Source of the DNA: Sceloporus undulatus
Lineage: Eukaryota > Chordata > Lepidosauria > Squamata > Phrynosomatidae
Direction of reading: 5' to 3'
DNA length: 64,000 nucleotides
Assembly: GCF_019175285.1 (NCBI RefSeq)
Contig: NC_056524.1
Coordinates: 170,291,298-170,355,297, forward strand
Shown: in pieces, positions 1 to 9,854 of the stretch
Position numbering within the stretch: the stretch's first letter is position 1
Layout: every line of letters starts with the position of its first letter
Program-made: the position numbers and the translations under genes
Notes under the pieces: model-generated
Databases searched by the model: none
What the model saw: the letters and a program-made list of their open reading frames with translations, nothing else
Told to the model about the DNA's origin: nothing

Positions 1-23
1 GCATAGATCATGAAAAGCTATGT

Positions 24-214
24 CAGTGGTGGCAAAACCTTTAGAGACCGAGTGTCCAAACTGCAACCCAAAACCCACTCGTGAAGTGCCACATCCCTCT
101 GACTTTCCAGTAACAAACTCTGGCAAACTCTGTGTTGGGGTGATGGCACACATGCCCATAGAGAGTGCTCTGAGTGCCACCTCTGGCAGGCATGCCAGAG
201 GTTTGCCACCACTG
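24..214. mobile_element. hAT-type MITE (CAGTGRTGGCGAACC family)
   Basis: The 191-bp element starts CAGTGGTGGCAAAACC and ends GGTTTGCCACCACTG, which are inverted terminal repeats of the hAT (Charlie-like) kind. The 8 bases AGCTATGT occur on both sides (16-23 and 215-222) as a perfect target-site duplication. There is no coding capacity. A second copy of the same family is at 58683-58880. Confidence 0.9.
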
Positions 215-284
215 AGCTATGTAATGCCCTTAAACACATGAGAGTGCCAACACACTTAATAGTATGAGGAATTTGTACTCAGTA

Positions 285-636
285 CAAGAGGCTACTGTCA
301 GAACAGAATATGGAGAAACAAAATGGTTCCCAATTAGCAAAAGGGTCAGGCATATTATCATTTTAATTGTACAGCTTATATGCAGAAAATATCACACAAA
401 GAGAAGGTTTAGACTCAGAAGGAGGAGTAAAGATAGGAGGAAGGAACATCAACAATCTAAAATATGCAGATGATGCCATAATACTAGCAGAAAACATTAA
501 AGACTTGGAACATTTAACTAAGGAACGTCAAAGGCAGGCTTACTGCTTAACATAAAGAGAACAAAAGTAAAGACCACAGAGGATCTTCATAAGTTCAACC
601 TAGATAATGAGGAAACAAATATATGGGACGTCCGGA
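285..636 (+). mobile_element. BovB (RTE-clade) LINE fragment, reverse transcriptase region
   Basis: The plus-strand reading contains GGRNINNLKYADDAIILAEN, the YADD catalytic box of an RTE/BovB reverse transcriptase, preceded by a degraded LYAENI stretch. The copy is broken by frame changes and a stop after the YADD block and runs into an assembly gap at 637. BovB is widespread in squamates. A longer relative lies at 53181-53960 and one on the minus strand at 17618-18400. Confidence 0.8.
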
Positions 637-736
637 NNNNNNNNNNNNNNNNNNNNNNNNNNNNNNNNNNNNNNNNNNNNNNNNNNNNNNNNNNNNNNNN
701 NNNNNNNNNNNNNNNNNNNNNNNNNNNNNNNNNNNN
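637..736. other. Assembly gap of 100 N
   Basis: Exactly 100 unknown bases, the conventional size for a scaffold join of unknown length. With the gap at 4105-4204 it bounds a contig that carries the AIFM2 3' exons in the opposite orientation to the rest of the gene. Confidence 0.98.
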
Positions 737-1286
737 GGCAGTCTTTATTGGCTAAAATATTTGGGGAGAAAAGTATGCTGTTACCAGGACTGGCTCCTTT
801 TATAAGGCGCATTGAAGTATTTGCCTCCAAATTGTTGGGAGTTGAGAAGACTGCAATCTTGTAGTGTACTCTGGGAAATCCCATTGAACTCAATGTGACT
901 TATGTCAGACACACATAGGACTATATTATTAAGGACAACATACTGTCTGTAGACAAGCTTACTCTTTCTCTTTGTGTACCTGCATTTAAACCCAAGTTTG
1001 GCTGTAGGGTAAGTAAACCTACAACCCACCCTAGTTTTCCAGAATGCTGAAACTGGGGTTATAAACAGTTAAAGTGAGAGTATGTGTTAAGATTGACTGC
1101 ATCTGGTCAACTGGTATTCTGAAAATACTGAGTTCCTTATAATTTTACTTTAATGCTAGTGTTTACTGAAATATTTTAGGTGTCTGTCTTATCAGTTCAA
1201 GTATCCTCTTATAAAGGGTTATAATCAGTATGAACATATCAATTATTGTACTGTTTTCTTCATATTTATTATCTGTTCCATCCTAG
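737..1286 (+). other. Probable intron sequence upstream of AIFM2 3' exons
   Basis: No exon matching the missing AIFM2 segment was found here. 870-910 contains a fragment like a common reptilian interspersed repeat (the piece reading ATTGAACTCAATG). The last bases before 1287 form a pyrimidine-rich stretch ending TCCTAG, a usable splice acceptor. Confidence 0.5.
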
Positions 1287-1487
1287 GTGACAAGCTGGCA
1301 AGTAACGGTGCTTTGAAAGTGAACGAACACCTTCAGGTAAAAGGATATGATAACATCTATGCCATTGGTGACTGTGCCGATGTGGATGAGCCCAAGATGG
1401 CATACCATGCTGGGCTCCATGCAGATGTTGCAGTGATCAACATTATCAACAGCTTGACGCAGAAACCTCTGAAAGTCTACACACCTG
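1287..1487 (+). CDS. AIFM2: AIFM2 (FSP1), penultimate coding exon
   Basis: The exon begins after the acceptor TCCTAG and ends CCTG|GTAAAC. It starts two bases into a codon and ends one base into the next. It encodes about 67 residues including [20 protein letters not shown], the second FAD-binding (IGDCAD) motif of pyridine-nucleotide disulfide reductase-like flavoproteins. The reading matches remembered human AIFM2 (VNEHLQVEG...[21 protein letters not shown]) closely. AIFM2 is a myristoylated NAD(P)H:ubiquinone/vitamin K oxidoreductase that suppresses ferroptosis at plasma membrane and lipid droplets. The exon is on the plus strand while exons 1-5 of the gene are on the minus strand at 6547-10029. 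That suggests the 737-4104 contig is inverted in the assembly. A separate truncated paralogue is the alternative. Confidence 0.93.
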
Positions 1488-1939
1488 GTAAACCCGCTTA
1501 CTCAGTGACTTCATATACTTTCTACATGTCTTCCATAAATACAAATTTTAAAGTTACTGTTGAGCCAGGGTTAATTTTTTACAGCAACTTCTGCAGTTGC
1601 ATATTTTCCTAATAGTGGTTGCAGGGAAGTTATAGTGTACTTTTGTGCTGCTTGTTCATAAGGTACTTCTGTGACAGTCCTTTATCAGGGTTTATTCATG
1701 TGGAAAAAGATGGCATGAATCAATGTGTGAACTAGCCATTCATGTAAGTGGGAAGTATGGGCACAGGATGCTTCCAGACAGCTTTTCCTGTGTAACTGTT
1801 TCATTTGCTCACAGAATTTTCAAGGCAGTCCAGATGGCAATGGCTTCTTAGAAAAGTTAGAATTTTTATTCAGGTCAGATAGTATGTTGAAGTCCTTTTG
1901 TGTTTTCTTGTTTGGAATCTTGTGTGTTTCCCCCTTCAG

Positions 1940-2094
1940 GATCACTTACCTTCCTGATTTCAATGGGAAGAAATGATGGAGTTGGCCAGATTAATGGATG
2001 CTACATTGGACATTTTTTAGTCTCTGTTGCCAAAAGCAAAGATCTTTTTGTCTCAAAAAGCTGGAAGAAGATGGATCAGCATATGCCTTGCTAG
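1940..2094 (+). CDS. AIFM2: AIFM2 (FSP1), last coding exon
   Basis: The acceptor TTCAG precedes GA TCA CTT ACC, which completes the glycine codon left split by the exon ending at 1487. The reading runs to the TAG at 2092-2094 and includes [20 protein letters not shown] and [11 protein letters not shown]. These correspond to the human C terminus ([19 protein letters not shown]...DLFVSTSWKTM). Together the two plus-strand exons give about 118 codons including the stop, the usual AIFM2 C-terminal length. The intron between them is 452 bp. Confidence 0.93.
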
Positions 2095-2840
2095 TAGAGA
2101 AAAAGGAAGCTAACGAAAAAGGAATACTACATTAGAGTATACTTCTAATGAACTAAGAATACAGTGAGGTACTGGAGAGTAAATTTGTTGGGAAGTATGT
2201 TGTTTTTCTGTGTTGTATCTTCAGTAGATCTTTGCAGAAGCTGCATTTCACACTGGACCTTGGGTGCTATTAATTCATGAGTTAACATGGGTTTTTGCAA
2301 AACTGGACTGAGTTTTCAAATTAAAAGACAGTGGTGGTCTGTGGAAGTAATAATTCATCATTCTGTATGGTATGCTGAGTTCTTGAACACACCCATGTAA
2401 CCTCTCTAGAAGGTGCAGGTACTTCAGTCAACTGGTTTATTTATATTTATTGGATTTCTTTCTGGTCCAGCTGCAAACATTTAAAGCAACTCATTGAGTT
2501 CCTACATTAATATGATGTCTGAAGCAGCTCAAGTTTTAGAGCCTTCCAGTTCATATGACCAAAATTCTATAAACACTAATTTCTTAAGAAGATTCCTGTT
2601 ACTGAAAAATTCTAAAAATGACGTGGCAAGTATGAACTGAAGTACTTTCTTTGATACAAAAGATGGTATGGAAGCACAACTTCTAGTACAGTACTTTGCT
2701 TCTATTTGTTGGTCAAGAATGGGACATAAAAATCCAATTTTAGAAACTTGATGTGTAAATTGTTGTGGGTAAGTATTTAAAGTGAAAATGATAGCTAAAC
2801 TGAAAGTAGTATTTCTTGGAAATAAATATATTGACAACAT
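2095..2840 (+). other. AIFM2: AIFM2 3' untranslated region, candidate
   Basis: AT-rich sequence follows the stop codon, with a canonical AATAAA at 2821-2826. Transcript cleavage shortly after about 2840 is therefore plausible. No repeats were recognised. The extent of the UTR is inference. Confidence 0.5.
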
Positions 2841-3754
2841 AGCCTAAAGATAACAAAGAGTATTATGGTCCCCAAACAGCTGTCTTTAAAGTTTAGTAAA
2901 AATCAGTAACTAATCCAGATAAAAGTTGATCACATCTACAAGAATATTTTGAAGATTCATGCTTTCATTGGTGCAGATTCAAAATCTGAAGATCTGTGCT
3001 TTCATTCCTTTCATCAATGTAGACTGTTGCAGCCAATCTGTCACCAGTGTTCAGCCTCCTGATAAGCTTTTCTGTCCTTTTCTAAGCTTGTTTATAGTGG
3101 CAGACCTGTTGCTCATTAGTGGGACCATGCTCAAAGCCACTGCATGTTAGTATACCCTGCTAGAGCTTATACTCCATTGGTATAGCTTTCAAGAGCCCAG
3201 GACCACCTCTGCACCAAAATGTGGCAATGAAGGATTCTATGGGGGCGATCATATCTTTTCCACCACAAAACCTACCTCCTTTCTTAATACTCCAAGAATA
3301 AAACAAACATTTGCCTTCTCTCATAGCATGTAACTTCATTTCCTTTGTGTGACAGCAACTTCTTGTCTAAACTTTAGACAAGGAATAATTTGATCTGCCA
3401 CTAATCCACCTAGTTCTTCTGAATGCAGAAAGAATGCTGAATTCAGTTGACCTGCTCTGCTTCAGCAAGTCATTACTTGTGGTGAGTAGGACAGCATACT
3501 CAGGAACACTCCACACAGATAGCTGTGAAGAGATCAGAATCCATTCTTTCTTTATAATTCACTATGTCTATAGTCCACAGGGACTCTAGGAAGAAAATAG
3601 GACCATAAAATACTGGAGTCAGTCTTGTTTTTGAAAAAAGCTTGATTAAAATGTTAAATAGATTTGCCTGGATGGCTGAAAAAAGGCTGCAGAAAAATGT
3701 ACATTAAGACAAAGGGTGTACATATAGTACATATAGTAAATGTACATATAGTAA
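2841..3754. other. No gene seen; short tandem at the end
   Basis: AT-rich non-coding sequence without a recognised repeat. 3718-3755 holds a small direct repeat of the unit GTACATATAGTA. Confidence 0.5.
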
Positions 3755-4104
3755 AGGGTGGCCCTAAAGGGGTCAAAATATTGCAAAAATATTTTGCTCC
3801 AAAATGTTGCAAATTTAAAGGGGATTAGAGGGAGTATTTTGACCATGTTTGGAGGCCCCTTGCAAAGTGGGGCATTTCCAACATATTTTGCTCCACCCCA
3901 GAGACAATTTAGGGTCTAGAGAGGCCTTTTTTTTGACGAAGTAAATGAAAAGGAAGTGACTTCTGCTCACTTTCTGTTGTTAAAGGCCTGCCCTTAGCCT
4001 AAAATGTCCCAGGAAGGGCCAAAAACATGATGAAAATGCTTCCTAGGGGTCATTTGGTGGCAAAATCCATTTTTTGTGGGGTAGCAGTGAGTGTGGGTGG
4101 CAGG
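3755..4104. repeat. Unclassified interspersed repeat-like sequence, cut by a gap
   Basis: This stretch has a more even base composition than the flanks and short internal repeats (AATATTTTGCTCC near 3790, ATATTTTGCTCC near 3880). It stops at the N gap. No coding motif was recognised. It may be the body of a DNA transposon whose other end is missing. Confidence 0.3.
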
Positions 4105-4204
4105 NNNNNNNNNNNNNNNNNNNNNNNNNNNNNNNNNNNNNNNNNNNNNNNNNNNNNNNNNNNNNNNNNNNNNNNNNNNNNNNNNNNNNNNNNNNNNNNN
4201 NNNN
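4105..4204. other. Assembly gap of 100 N
   Basis: Exactly 100 N, second boundary of the contig 737-4104. Under the inverted-contig reading, the missing AIFM2 exon of about 155 bp would fall here. Confidence 0.98.
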
Positions 4205-4524
4205 GTTAGAAAGGGGCATCTCTTCCAGACGCCCCTATCCCTAGCACGGACTGAATCCGTATGAAATGGCGGTGGCCATTCCACACGGCCGCCGCCATCT
4301 TGATGTAGCGGACGCTCTGCGTCTGCATGTCGTGCCCCGGATATGACACCTTGAGTGCGCGACTAGCGCCTTGCGGCGTCACATCCAGGGCCCAGGAAGG
4401 AGCGCGATTTTCACGCTCCTTCTTTGCTGTGTCCAGGAACTGCGCCATTTGGCTGCTGCGGTTCCCGGACGCGGCAACCAGCAGCGGCAGCAGACCGCCG
4501 CTTTTCGGCGGTCTGTAACCCACC
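4205..4524. mobile_element. 3' end of a PIF/Harbinger-like non-autonomous element
   Basis: This GC-rich, CpG-rich block ends GGCGGTCTGTAACCCACC at 4524. Reversed, that is GGTGGGTTACAGACCGCC, close to the terminal repeat GGCGGGTTACAGACGGGC of the large element at 59442-63490 (15 of 18 positions). TAA follows the end, as expected for a Harbinger target. The other end is lost in the gap. Its CpG content is unlike the AT-rich surroundings. Confidence 0.6.
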
Positions 4525-5293
4525 TAAGAAAACTAATTGAAACTCAATAGATTTCCTATGGGCAAGCAGAAGAGTTGCATTCTTGTACAGCTTTGGGGGA
4601 GAAATAAGGCAAATAACACTGAACAGGCTATACAGGCTGGAAAATCCAAGGCAGGAGAAGTACCAAGTCCTAAGGACAAGCTACAAAAACCTACACTAGC
4701 AGTAATGTGGGAGAGCAGTGTGAGGTTTTCTACTAATCCTCACTCAAAGGTGAGAGTTTTCCTTTATCTCCACCTCTGTCCCAATGTGAGGACTTCCTCC
4801 TGTCCCACTGCTGTGGCCACCAACTGGGGACCTAGATGCCCTCATAGTTCCTGTATGAGATTTTATTCATCCTCACCAGATACCACCACTCTACTGTTGC
4901 CACCCAAAACACAGTGTCTGAACTCAAACTTTCCAATATCTAGCATTTTCTGAGGCAAAAGCATATAATACAAAATAATTTAGTAAATAGAAATTGAATG
5001 TAATATCACAGCTAATTGAATGCATCTGAATTGCATCTCTCACTCATATCCTAACTAGCCCTGACCTTGACTCACTCACTTCCATCTCTTAACTGTGACT
5101 CTTTCCTAATCACTTGCACTCCTACTAACTAGTCCCTAAACTTCAACTCCACTCTCCCAGCTTTTCAAAATCCCCTCAGACATTCCACCACTCATTTCCT
5201 GACATCTCATTCTTTCGCTCTCTTCTGACAAATCCTTGCCTTATAACATCCAATAGAAAGTGCATACTTAACTTTATTACTTTAATATACCTA
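4525..5293. other. No gene or repeat recognised
   Basis: Pyrimidine-rich non-coding sequence, especially 5040-5220. No exon of AIFM2 was found on the minus strand here. Confidence 0.5.
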
Positions 5294-5706
5294 CAGTATA
5301 TGCTCATGTATAAATTTAGACATTTTAGTTGAAAAATTAACCCAAAAAACGTGGGTCGACTTTTCCACAGGTCACTGTATATACTGTACTTCAACTCTTA
5401 TCAAAAAAGGAAGCGTCACCTGGTTAAAAGTGAGAGCTTAATCCCCGGAACACCTATAAGAAGTACTGACTCCCTTTCCTCTTTCATCCATCCAGACTTT
5501 AAAGTGAGCAAAAATAGTTATGCCTGCTAGAATTTTTTTTAATTCTTTGGCATCATTTGCTTCATCATTTACATCTTTGCTTACATGCCCCTAAGTTTTA
5601 CCCTTGACTTATCTATGGGTCATATTAAAATCCATCATTTTGCCCCCCCCCCAAACTGCTCTTTACTTATCCATCATTAAGTCGACTTATAGTTGAGTAT
5701 TTATGG
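5294..5706. mobile_element. TA-flanked ~415-bp non-autonomous DNA transposon (copy 1)
   Basis: The ends are imperfect inverted repeats: CAGTATATGCTCATGTATAA at the left and the reverse of TTATAGTTGAGTATTTATGG at the right, with TA on each side. The interior contains GGGTCGAC and CTTGACTTATCTATGGGTCA. A second full-length copy lies at 24751-25167, a third partial one at 25195-25520 and a fragment at 8299-8398. Confidence 0.75.
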
Positions 5707-6309
5707 TAGTAAATGGAATTTTCCCCTGAAAGGCCCATATCATCATAGGCAGCTTGAAAGGACATGCTACTACTAGCAGGAAAGAGTGGATTTTTCCTCC
5801 TTGTTAGGTATTTCTTAGAAGAACTGGGAAAGGGGCAGGTGGCTCCAGCAAAATCCAGTGCCACCCCTGGTGTAGCATTTTTTTTTTTGCTGTAACCAAG
5901 AGCAATTTCAGCCTCTACAAGGGGGAGACTTGCAAGGACCTCTACCTGTGGATTTGTTTCTCTGCAGGTAGAAAGGTTGAACCACTGTATTCTTTCGTCT
6001 CTTGACACTGCCTGCCCATGAAAATGTTACTTCAACCCGAGTAGAACAAATAAAAGAGAGAAATAATCAATACTATACCATTATAGCTAATCCCTTTTAA
6101 ATAGGGTAGGAGGAGTTCTATTCCAAAGTACAAAATCCACTAATGCAAATTAGCACACTACATGCCTCAGTCTTAAGTAGGTATGTTTCTGTTTCAAAAC
6201 ATTTGTCACGTACCAAAACACATGAAGAAAGCTGATTCTTTTGCCACTCACATTTTTTAAAAAAGAAACACAAGCACACAATTGAACAGAGATGCACAAT
6301 ATTATTTAC
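5707..6309. other. No gene or repeat recognised
   Basis: Probable intron of AIFM2 on the minus strand. The minus reading 5670-6008 was checked for the missing AIFM2 residues and does not match. Confidence 0.45.
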
Positions 6310-6354
6310 TGATCCTTTGGAAAGGCAGTATATAAATAAAATGCATTATTGTTG

Positions 6355-6388
<34 letters not shown>

Positions 6389-6390
6389 GC
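6310..6390. repeat. LINE 3' tail with (TTG)n(TTA)n microsatellite
   Basis: GGAAAGGCAGTATATAAATAAA is typical of the 3' end of an L2/CR1-like LINE. It is followed by GTTGTTGTTA and about ten ATT units up to 6388, the usual simple-repeat tail of such elements. Confidence 0.6.
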
Positions 6391-6546
6391 GATTATACAT
6401 AAAATAGTACCAACTGAAAAGGCCTGCGGCTGCTCCTTTTATATAGCAATGTGCCTGTCAAAGGTCCATCTTCAGTCTTCCTCTGAAGAGAACCCAGGAT
6501 TGCTGGGGAACATGCAGACATGCAACCAAACTGGCTCTGTACATAC

Positions 6547-6655
6547 CCAGCAAGAGCTGTACACCTTCCTGTAGAAGAGTCTCTTTCACCTCTTGTCGGA
6601 CTCTGGGGAGGAGTTCTACATCTGCCAATGCAGTTTTTGAGTGGATCAGTGTGAC
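6547..6655 (-). CDS. AIFM2: AIFM2 (FSP1), coding exon 5
   Basis: On the minus strand the acceptor TTCCCAG precedes GTC ACA CTG ATC, and the exon ends CTGCTGG|GTATGT. It encodes [20 protein letters not shown]...GVQLLL plus one base. Human AIFM2 reads VTLIHSQVALADKELLPSVR...GVQLLL. The length is 109 nt, entering in phase 0 and leaving in phase 1. Phase 1 is what the next recognised exon (1287-1487, plus strand) also requires of its upstream junction. It is the last AIFM2 exon found on this strand. About 52 residues that follow in the human protein (starting SERVSNLEEL) are not in the window. Confidence 0.93.
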
Positions 6656-7755
6656 CTGGGAACAAAACACCAAGTTGCTCAGCTGGTGAAAGGCATCAGC
6701 AGAGACTTATTACCACACCAGCACAACAATGAAACCATTTGTTTATTGTTATAAACCATGTAGCACTCTGGAGTTCATATTTATTCTTTTTTTTTTAAAG
6801 AAAAAGAATCTGTTCCATCCTATGATCAAAAGACTTGGGCAGAATGCAGTCAACAGAACATCTTAAAAATAACTTAAACATCCAGAATAGAATGCAAGAT
6901 AATTAAAATTAAACTATGAACATTTAGCTCCTAAGGCTTGGGTGTACAGCTAAGTTTTAACCTGGCAGGTTAAATGAGGTTAGCACTGTCTGGGCATCTG
7001 AGGGGAGGGCATTCCACAACCAGAGCAACATAGCTGAGTGTTTGCTGCACTAGCACTTTTTCTTAAGCCTCAAATGTGCTGGGTACTGCAGTTCAGCAAC
7101 ATTCCCACCTACGCTCTACTATACCCAGTGCACTTACTTTCAGTACCACACATAGGATTGCATGTACCAGTTAAAATGCATGGATGGGTAACACACTACC
7201 TTCCAGACATTTTGGATTTCAGCCTCCATAATCCCTTACAATTTACTATTCAGAGTGGGGATGATAGGAGTTAAATCTAAAATCCCTGAAGATCCAAAGG
7301 TCCCCCACCACTCATAGAGTTGGAAGAGACCACAAGGGCCATCCAGTCCAACCCCCTGCCATGCAGAAACTCTCAATCAAAGCATCCCCAACAGATGGCC
7401 ATCCAGCCTCTGTTTAAAGACCTCCAAAAAAGGCAACTCCACCACACTCCGAGGGAGTGTGTTCCACTGTCGAGTAGCCCTTACTGTCATGTAAATAGGG
7501 AGGTTGGGGAGACCCTTATAATAAAGGTAGGTAAGTGCATACCTACCCTAAATATAAAACACTTCCTTTCTCTGGACAAACTCAGATCTGTGTGGAGGAC
7601 TAGCAGAATTCTTAGCACCTTCATCTAGTTTATTTCCTTCTTTGTGGCCATTTTAAGATTCTTTGCCCATTCTGGTTCTGACGTATTTAAAATAATGAGG
7701 TATTTAAAACCACTAAAATAATAAAAAATGATGCATTGACGGGGGTGCCCCATAC
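6656..7755 (-). other. AIFM2 intron 4
   Basis: A 1,100-bp GT-AG intron. 6935-7035 resembles a degraded LINE piece (GTGTACAGCTAAGTTTTAACC ... GGGCATTCCACAACC), and a CR1 3' end is annotated at 7310-7495. Otherwise nothing was recognised. Confidence 0.5.
7310..7495 (-). mobile_element. CR1 LINE 3' end fragment
   Basis: CATAGAGTTGGAAGAGACC followed by GCCATCCAGTCCAACCCCCT is the reverse-strand 3' region of amniote CR1 LINEs. It continues with AAGACCTCCAAAAAAGGCAA. The copy is strongly 5'-truncated, as usual for CR1. Confidence 0.8.
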
Positions 7756-7848
7756 CTCTTTGGTGGGATACCTGGTCTTCACCTCCGCAGCCATTTCAAC
7801 ACCAGCAGCACCGCCACCCACAATTACTATACGGGGAGCTGTCTGAAC
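7756..7848 (-). CDS. AIFM2: AIFM2 (FSP1), coding exon 4 (NAD(P)H-binding motif)
   Basis: A 93-nt exon in phase 0 at both ends, with acceptor CTGAAAG and donor AAAGAG|GTATGG. It encodes [20 protein letters not shown] followed by [11 protein letters not shown]. The GGGAAGVE loop is the NAD(P)H-binding Rossmann motif; human AIFM2 has GGGSAGVE. By summing exons it covers residues 138-168 of the protein. Confidence 0.93.
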
Positions 7849-8190
7849 CTTTCAGTTCCAAAAGGAGAAATAAAATGATGTCTTAAGATTGTTGCATTTA
7901 ACAGTATCAATCACACTCTTTCATAAACCCGAGCAATTTCAAAGAGATTGTGTTAAACAATTTAACATTAATCAACATGACACATATTCCTGTCTTCATT
8001 TTGGAGAAACACTAATCTAGAGGGCCTCAGTTGCACAGCCTTACTCCAGGCAATACACTGCAATGATTTTCTTTGTTAAGCACAAACATATTTATGCTTT
8101 ATTATAAGCATACTAGGTTTATATACTAAACATACCTGGACTCCCTTGACCAGCTTCCTTGACTTCAATGGAACTTACTTCTGAAAAGAC

Positions 8191-8530
8191 ACGAGTGTGT
8201 CATCTGTCAACTTATGGGGACCCTATGAATTTCATAGGGCTTTCTTAGGCAAAGAATACTCAGAGGTGGCTTTGCCAGTTCCTTCCTCTGAAATATATTG
8301 TATATTCTCGACTATAAGTTGACCTCGTGTATAAGTCAAGGACAGGATTTGGAGCCAAAGTTATAGATTTTGATATTACCCATAGATAAATCTAACCTAT
8401 AGCATCTGGTATTCGTTGTCAGTCTCCTATCCAAGTTCTATCAAGGGCTGACTCTGTCCCTGCATAGCTTCCAAGATCAGACAGGATCTCATGATTTTCA
8501 GGTATTTAGGCAGACCTACGTTACCATACT
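8191..8530 (-). mobile_element. 5S-rRNA-derived SINE with a nested DNA transposon fragment
   Basis: Read in reverse, the right part carries GGAAGCTATGCAGGGACAG and AACTTGGATAGGAGAC-like blocks. These resemble the internal promoter of 5S rRNA (GGAAGCTAAGCAGGGT...TTGGATGGGAGACC). The left part is the tail GCCTAAGAAAGCCCTATGAA, shared with the other 5S-SINEs here. 8299-8398 is a fragment of the TA-flanked transposon inserted between them. The element lies in AIFM2 intron 3. Confidence 0.75.
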
Positions 8531-8776
8531 GTATTTCTAGGCTTTTTTCCCCCACCCCTCAAAAAATTCCCTGACTTTCATCTGTTCAGTGCTGGATCAT
8601 TAACTTTTTCTTTAGGCCCTCTGAAAAGGCATGCATATGCACAGGATTATATTAATTTTGTTGGCTTTGGGATGGGTCAAGCAAAACCACAATACTTGTA
8701 TTTATATCTTACATGCAATGCCAAAGGACAGATAATCAAGTCCCCCTTCTCCATCAAAAGCAAGATTCAGTGTTAC

Positions 8777-8896
8777 CTCCTTTGCCATGTCTTCATAGGT
8801 CTGAATAGCAGCTTGCATGTCAATGACTTTGTTAAATTTCCCTGGAAAAGGCCCATCACTCCCTGTGGCAAGGATCAGGTGAGAAAAGAAGATCTC
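8777..8896 (-). CDS. AIFM2: AIFM2 (FSP1), coding exon 3
   Basis: A 120-nt, 40-codon exon, phase 0 at both ends, with acceptor TTTTCAG and donor AAGGAG|GTAACA. It encodes [20 protein letters not shown] and FNKVIDMQAAIQTYEDMAKE. The human protein reads [23 protein letters not shown]...QAAIQAYEDM. The LATGS segment is the ATG motif that contacts FAD in this flavoprotein fold. It covers residues 98-137. The intron to exon 2 is only 85 bp (8897-8981). Confidence 0.94.
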
Positions 8897-8981
8897 CTGA
8901 AAAGAAACATATGACAATGAGACCTTCTCAATCAATTAGAACCCACTAGTAAAAACAAGTGTCAAATACAGATACACTCAC

Positions 8982-9097
8982 TTCACCATCATTCAACAGA
9001 ACGTGCTGTTTCTCCAAATCAATTCCTATGACTTTGCCCTGCCGGAAGCTGTCTTTAAAGGTTACAGAGAAGGAGATGAAGGTTTTCTTTGCAAATT
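8982..9097 (-). CDS. AIFM2: AIFM2 (FSP1), coding exon 2
   Basis: The acceptor TTTTCACAG precedes AA TTT GCA AAG, completing the codon begun with the last base of exon 1. The donor is GGTGAA|GTGAGT. It encodes [20 protein letters not shown] and [19 protein letters not shown]. Human AIFM2 reads [27 protein letters not shown]. Its 116 nt with the single base from exon 1 give exactly 39 codons. Confidence 0.94.
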
Positions 9098-9257
9098 CTG
9101 TGAAAACACATTATCAAAAATGTGAGTATTAACGGTGCTCAGAGAGCAAGAGCATCTGGCACCATTCAGACCTTCTGGACAACTCCCATAATCCCCTGCA
9201 ACAACTGGACATGATGGGCTACAAGTCAAAATTTCAGATATGTGTAAAGGACCATTA

Positions 9258-9400
9258 TTGTTTTAAATATATCCATGTATGTGACTTCAAATCACCTGTC
9301 GCCTTATGGCAACCCTATGAATTTCACAAGATTTTCTTAGGTGAGGAATAGACATAAGTCATTTTGCCAGTTCCTTCCTCTGGGTCAAATTTTTTTGATG
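9258..9400 (-). mobile_element. 5S-type SINE tail fragment
   Basis: GTGACTTCAAATCACCTGTC, CTTATGGCAACCCTATGAAT and GCCAGTTCCTTCCTCTG are the reverse of the 3' half of the 5S-rRNA-derived SINEs at 54146 and 55620. The 5S-like head is absent. The fragment lies within AIFM2 intron 1. Confidence 0.6.
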
Positions 9401-9854
9401 TAGGTCAAAGTTTGAATGCTTTCAGAGAAATGCAAGTAATAATGAATAATTTTTTAAACATGACTGACAGGAATGAATTGTTTGCTTTAAAGTAAATTTC
9501 CAAGGTCTTGCAGAAACAGGGAGCTGTCTAGTACGGACAGAGGAAGAGGTATGCATGGTTCTAGGGTGATCATGAATCCTACTTTATAGCTGTTGGACTG
9601 CAGCTCCCAGCATTCCTCCTCATTTGCTATGATGAATAGAGCTCTTGGAAATTTGAATTCAACAATGGTGACATGATTCGCCTGCTCTCCCTTGTGCGTT
9701 CAAGATGAGCTGGATCACAATGCCCATCGTCCATAGCCAGTAACCCCAGATGATGGAGATCATTGATGGAGAGCTGTTGTCATAAACATCTGAATAGTGC
9801 CATTTTGGGGAAGGGTGGTCTAAACAAAATAAGGAAAACTAAAGAAGAACTTAC

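Noticed and set aside
607-864. Open frame spanning the first gap
   Set aside because: It reads through unknown bases. The part after the gap matches no AIFM2 segment.
1287-2094. A second, separate AIFM2 paralogue
   Set aside because: There is no overlap in protein coverage with the minus-strand exons, phases are compatible and the block is bounded by gaps. One gene with a flipped contig is simpler, though not proven.
5667-6008. Minus-strand frame in the AIFM2 interval as the missing exon
   Set aside because: The translation does not resemble the missing AIFM2 residues, and splice phases do not fit.
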